Source: Chrysomallon squamiferum (Eukaryota; Mollusca; Gastropoda; Neomphalida; Peltospiridae). Taken from it: a stretch of DNA of 64,000 nucleotides. The stretch spans positions 23,121,755 through 23,185,754 of the forward strand of contig CM022670.1 of NCBI GenBank assembly GCA_012295275.1, given 5' to 3'. Positions 62,010 through 64,000 of this stretch are shown one piece after another; within the stretch, counting starts at the first letter, position 1, and each line of letters starts with the position of its first letter. Both the position numbers and the translations under genes were made by a program. The notes beneath the pieces were generated by a model. That model was not told the DNA's origin. It searched no databases and saw only the letters and a list, made by a program, of their open reading frames with translations.

Positions 62010-62120
62010 GCACAACAAACATGGGGATGTACATATAAAAATTGTTCATTATTTGGTCTGTTATTAACTGTTCTCAGCCTCTCCCCAACATTTTCATTAT
62101 AATTTTTTGCAGTCTTTTTT
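62010..62120. repeat. Dispersed direct repeat, copy 2
   Basis: Starts GCACAACAAACATGGGG, then ATGTACATATAAAAATTG and the same TTCATTATTTGGTCTGTTAT, with an extra TCTCAGCCTCTCC relative to copy 1. The copies are about 1.13 kb apart. Confidence 0.75.
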
Positions 62121-62169
62121 TTTAAATATATCTGTTTGTGCTAATACAGCTAACAATTCTAATAATTAG

Positions 62170-62199
62170 AAATAAATAAATAAATAAATAAAAAAAAAA
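62170..62199. repeat. (AAAT)n plus poly-A
   Basis: About five AAAT units followed by nine A. Confidence 0.9.
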
Positions 62200-62714
62200 G
62201 TGAGAAACTGTTAATAAAAAATTAAGTAAAAAAAATAATAACAGAATTCTATTTTAGTGAAAAATTAATGTTTGGCAAAAAGATTAATTCCATGCTAGCA
62301 CTGACTTATCAAAATGTTTTACTGAAATCACACTGGAGAAAAACTTATCAAGTTTTCTTTAACATCAAAGAGAGAGACTTTGTCAACTTTGTCAGGAGTG
62401 AAGAGAAGACTTGGTCGCTGAAAAATGAAATAAAACATTCTGTTTTAGAATACAGGACTATCAACAGCAACAAATTAAGTATTATTTATACACTGTTAAT
62501 ATGATTGATTTTTAATTTTATTTTATTTTTTTAAATAAATATTGCTGTTCAGGTAATAAGAAGTATTGGAAACACAAATGGTTAAAAATGCAGAGAAATT
62601 CATCGAATATAACACTCATTTTTCATCATGTCTAACAAAATTCTTTTTATATTTGGCCTTAGTAAAATAGAAATATATTCACAAATATGTTACTCCCTCT
62701 TTGTAGTTATAGAC

Positions 62715-62720
62715 TTTATT
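62715..62720 (-). promoter_or_regulatory. Poly-A signal overlapping the stop codon of the right-end gene
   Basis: On the minus strand, ACT AAA TAA AGT contains AATAAA spanning the stop. If used, the 3' UTR would be only ~15-30 nt. Alternative signals further left are possible. Confidence 0.4.
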
Positions 62721-62846
62721 TAGTAACATAACAGGAATTTCTACTAACACTCATCTTGCTTGGAACTGATGACTCAGAGCTGAAAGAGTCATTGGTCAGA
62801 TCTGGAAAATCACACACATTATCTTTCTTCACTCGACACTTTGGAA
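62716..62846 (-). CDS. Last coding exon of right-end gene
   Basis: Acceptor TTGGTTTTCAG, phase 1 completing Val, then PKCRVKKDNVCDFPDLTNDS and FSSESSVPSKMSVSRNSCYV TK-stop at 62716-62718. Confidence 0.8.
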
Positions 62847-64000
62847 CTGAAAACCAAAATTGACAAGTTTAAATATGAAGTAAGACACTGCAAAAACTGG
62901 ACAAGATATTTAAAATACGTTGCAAATTTATCGTTTTAAATAATTATTTTAATAATAACTGGGGCATACACTTCAGAGCAATACACTTTTGTTGTAGTCA
63001 AAAGATTAACCCAATATGAATTTTGTTTCTCTGTTATTTTGATTACTGCTTCTTGAACAAAATTCTAAAAACAACAACCAAAAACAAAAACAACAGTTAA
63101 TATATGTACAGCGCTATCAAAATGTCCTAAGAATAAGTCTCAGAATGAACCATGGAAGTAACCATCAAGAAACAAAGCAGTACACATGTAATAATATCTG
63201 TACCTAGAGATCCACTGCTGTATGGTGTTCGAGGCAAAGTGTGACAAGGACTCTCCTGCAGTGGAGAAACATCACAGAATTTCACACTGCGATGACAGGA
63301 ACGGCGTTTTCCTGATGAGGGTGGAATTTTCAACGAACTCCGCAGCAGTCTCCCTGTTCAAAACAGAACAAGAAATCGAATAATTTGAGAATGCTTTCAG
63401 GATGTGTAATGTTATAAAAAAATAATAAAAGTGATTAGTGTATTTTACATTTTGTAAATTCAATAAGAGAATCAAAAAGGAAAAAAGATAAAAATTAAAA
63501 TTAAAATTAAAGATAAGTAAATTATAAATAAAAGTTTAAAAAATTTGCAAGAATAAAAATGTATGAAACTGCTAATTAAAACAATTACTAGTAACAGAAA
63601 TATTTACCAGTGTGTAAAGGAGAAACAGCATCAGATGGTTCCAGATATTTCTTAAATTCCAGACTGTTAATGTCAGGACCCAGTGATGCACTTTCTTCTT
63701 CATTCATGGAGCGATTTCTAAGTCGTAGACTGCGTCTAAAAATATAACAATAGAAAACTGAATTTTTTTTATAAAACATTAACCAGCACTTACTATTTTA
63801 AATAAAATCTCCTAAAATAGTTAAATTATGTTTATAATACATCTAGATTTTAATTTGGCTGTTCTTTACTAATCTCCAACTCTGGTTAACAATGTCAGAA
63901 TAAAAAATACATTTTGAACTTTACTTTAGTTTTTATTTATTTCTGGAAATTTACTTACGACCTGATGATATCTCAGAATCAGATGCATTACAGAAAGAAG
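62716..64000 (-). CDS. Unrecognised gene, 3' part: basic Ser/Pro-rich C-terminus
   Basis: Three minus-strand exons join perfectly (phases 1 and 1) to encode ~135 residues ending ...MSVSRNSCYVTK-stop; a possible fourth exon is cut by the window end. The protein is basic and Ser-rich, with proline-directed sites (AVSPL, DVSPLQESP, LPRTPYSS), arginine clusters (RSLRLRNRS, GKRRSCHRS) and an acidic-Ser patch (TNDSFSSESS). No domain or membrane segment. This looks like an intrinsically disordered, kinase-regulated tail, as in cell-cycle or cytoskeletal proteins, but I do not recognise the family and assign no function. It is convergent with BPNT2. Confidence 0.7.
63204..63353 (-). CDS. Internal exon of right-end gene
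   Basis: Acceptor TTTTGAACAG, phase 1. RLLRSSLKIPPSSGKRRSCH then RSVKFCDVSPLQESPCHTLP and RTPYSSGSL + g. Donor CTAG|GTACAG. Frame matches both flanking exons. Confidence 0.8.
63608..63735 (-). CDS. Internal exon of right-end gene
   Basis: Acceptor TATATTTTTAG, phase 2 entry. RSLRLRNRSMNEEESASLGP then DINSLEFKKYLEPSDAVSPL HT + g. Donor CTG|GTAAAT. Confidence 0.78.
63959..64000 (-). CDS. Possible partial exon at window edge
   Basis: On the minus strand, 42 nt run to a perfect donor GTAAGT (AC at 63957-63958). The most protein-like frame reads SFCNASDSEISSG, but it ends in phase 1 while the next exon needs phase 2; the phase-2 frame contains a TAA. So either an exon between them is missed, the acceptor differs, or this is not an exon. 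Confidence 0.35.

Larger units (their letters stand above)
57593..62714. other. BPNT2 3' UTR and intergenic DNA
   Basis: The right neighbour ends at 62716 on the minus strand, so the genes are convergent. It contains a 26-nt poly-A (58056-58081), a hAT-like MITE (58740-58973), a diverged ~100-bp direct repeat pair (60881-60968 and 62010-62120), and a zinc-finger-linker-like patch near 62310-62400. AATAAA hexamers near 58000 and 59850 are possible BPNT2 poly-A signals, but none is decisive. No exon was recognised. Confidence 0.7.

Noticed and set aside
1-64000. CRISPR arrays, bacterial operons, rRNA genes or intact tRNA genes
   Set aside because: The sequence is an intron-rich animal genome; tandem repeats lack CRISPR-type spacers and no intact cloverleaf or rRNA segment was noticed.

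Overview
The window is 64 kb of animal nuclear DNA. It is very AT-rich, has long introns with GT...AG boundaries, and is packed with (ATA)n, (AAAT)n, (TA)n, (GT)n and homopolymer tracts. Only about 6% is recognisably coding. Gene content and texture suggest a lophotrochozoan, most likely a mollusc. A cephalopod is plausible: there is a Kv2 channel, dense ATA/AAAT microsatellites, a degraded tRNA-type SINE head, and two weak C2H2 zinc-finger-linker relics. The species cannot be fixed from sequence alone.

Layout, left to right. (1) 1-12642: non-coding, read as intron or upstream sequence of the potassium-channel gene; the T1-domain exon is not here. (2) 12643-29399, plus strand: a Kv2/Shab (KCNB) channel in three exons with phases that join exactly. 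The first encodes S1-S6 and the proximal C-terminus; the other two encode a long Ser/Pro/Asp-rich cytoplasmic tail. (3) 29400-41401: 3' UTR and intergenic DNA rich in tandem repeats. (4) 41402-54776, minus strand: a complete UBE2W ubiquitin-conjugating enzyme in six exons, predicted 151 aa, with a terminal micro-exon present in three tandem copies. (5) 54777-54964: a 188-bp divergent promoter. (6) 54965-57592, plus strand: a complete five-exon BPNT2/IMPAD1 (Golgi PAP phosphatase), 342 aa. (7) 57593-62715: intergenic, with a hAT-like MITE and a diverged direct repeat. (8) 62716-64000, minus strand: the 3' end of an unrecognised gene encoding a basic, Ser/Pro-rich tail.

The genes are not an operon and belong to different pathways: membrane excitability (Kv2), N-terminal ubiquitination (UBE2W), and PAP clearance in sulfation (BPNT2). 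The one clear regulatory link is the head-to-head UBE2W/BPNT2 pair sharing a short intergenic region with a perfect 9-bp inverted repeat near each start codon.

The points most worth a second look are: the triplicated UBE2W last exon next to a TA-flanked MITE; a possible short Kv2 isoform made by intronic polyadenylation and ending in a PDZ-ligand-like tail; an ~844-bp non-autonomous element with long inverted arms; and the divergent promoter. I did not find a clearly new biological system. Exon models were read by hand from splice signals, frame continuity and family knowledge; no alignment or transcript data were available.
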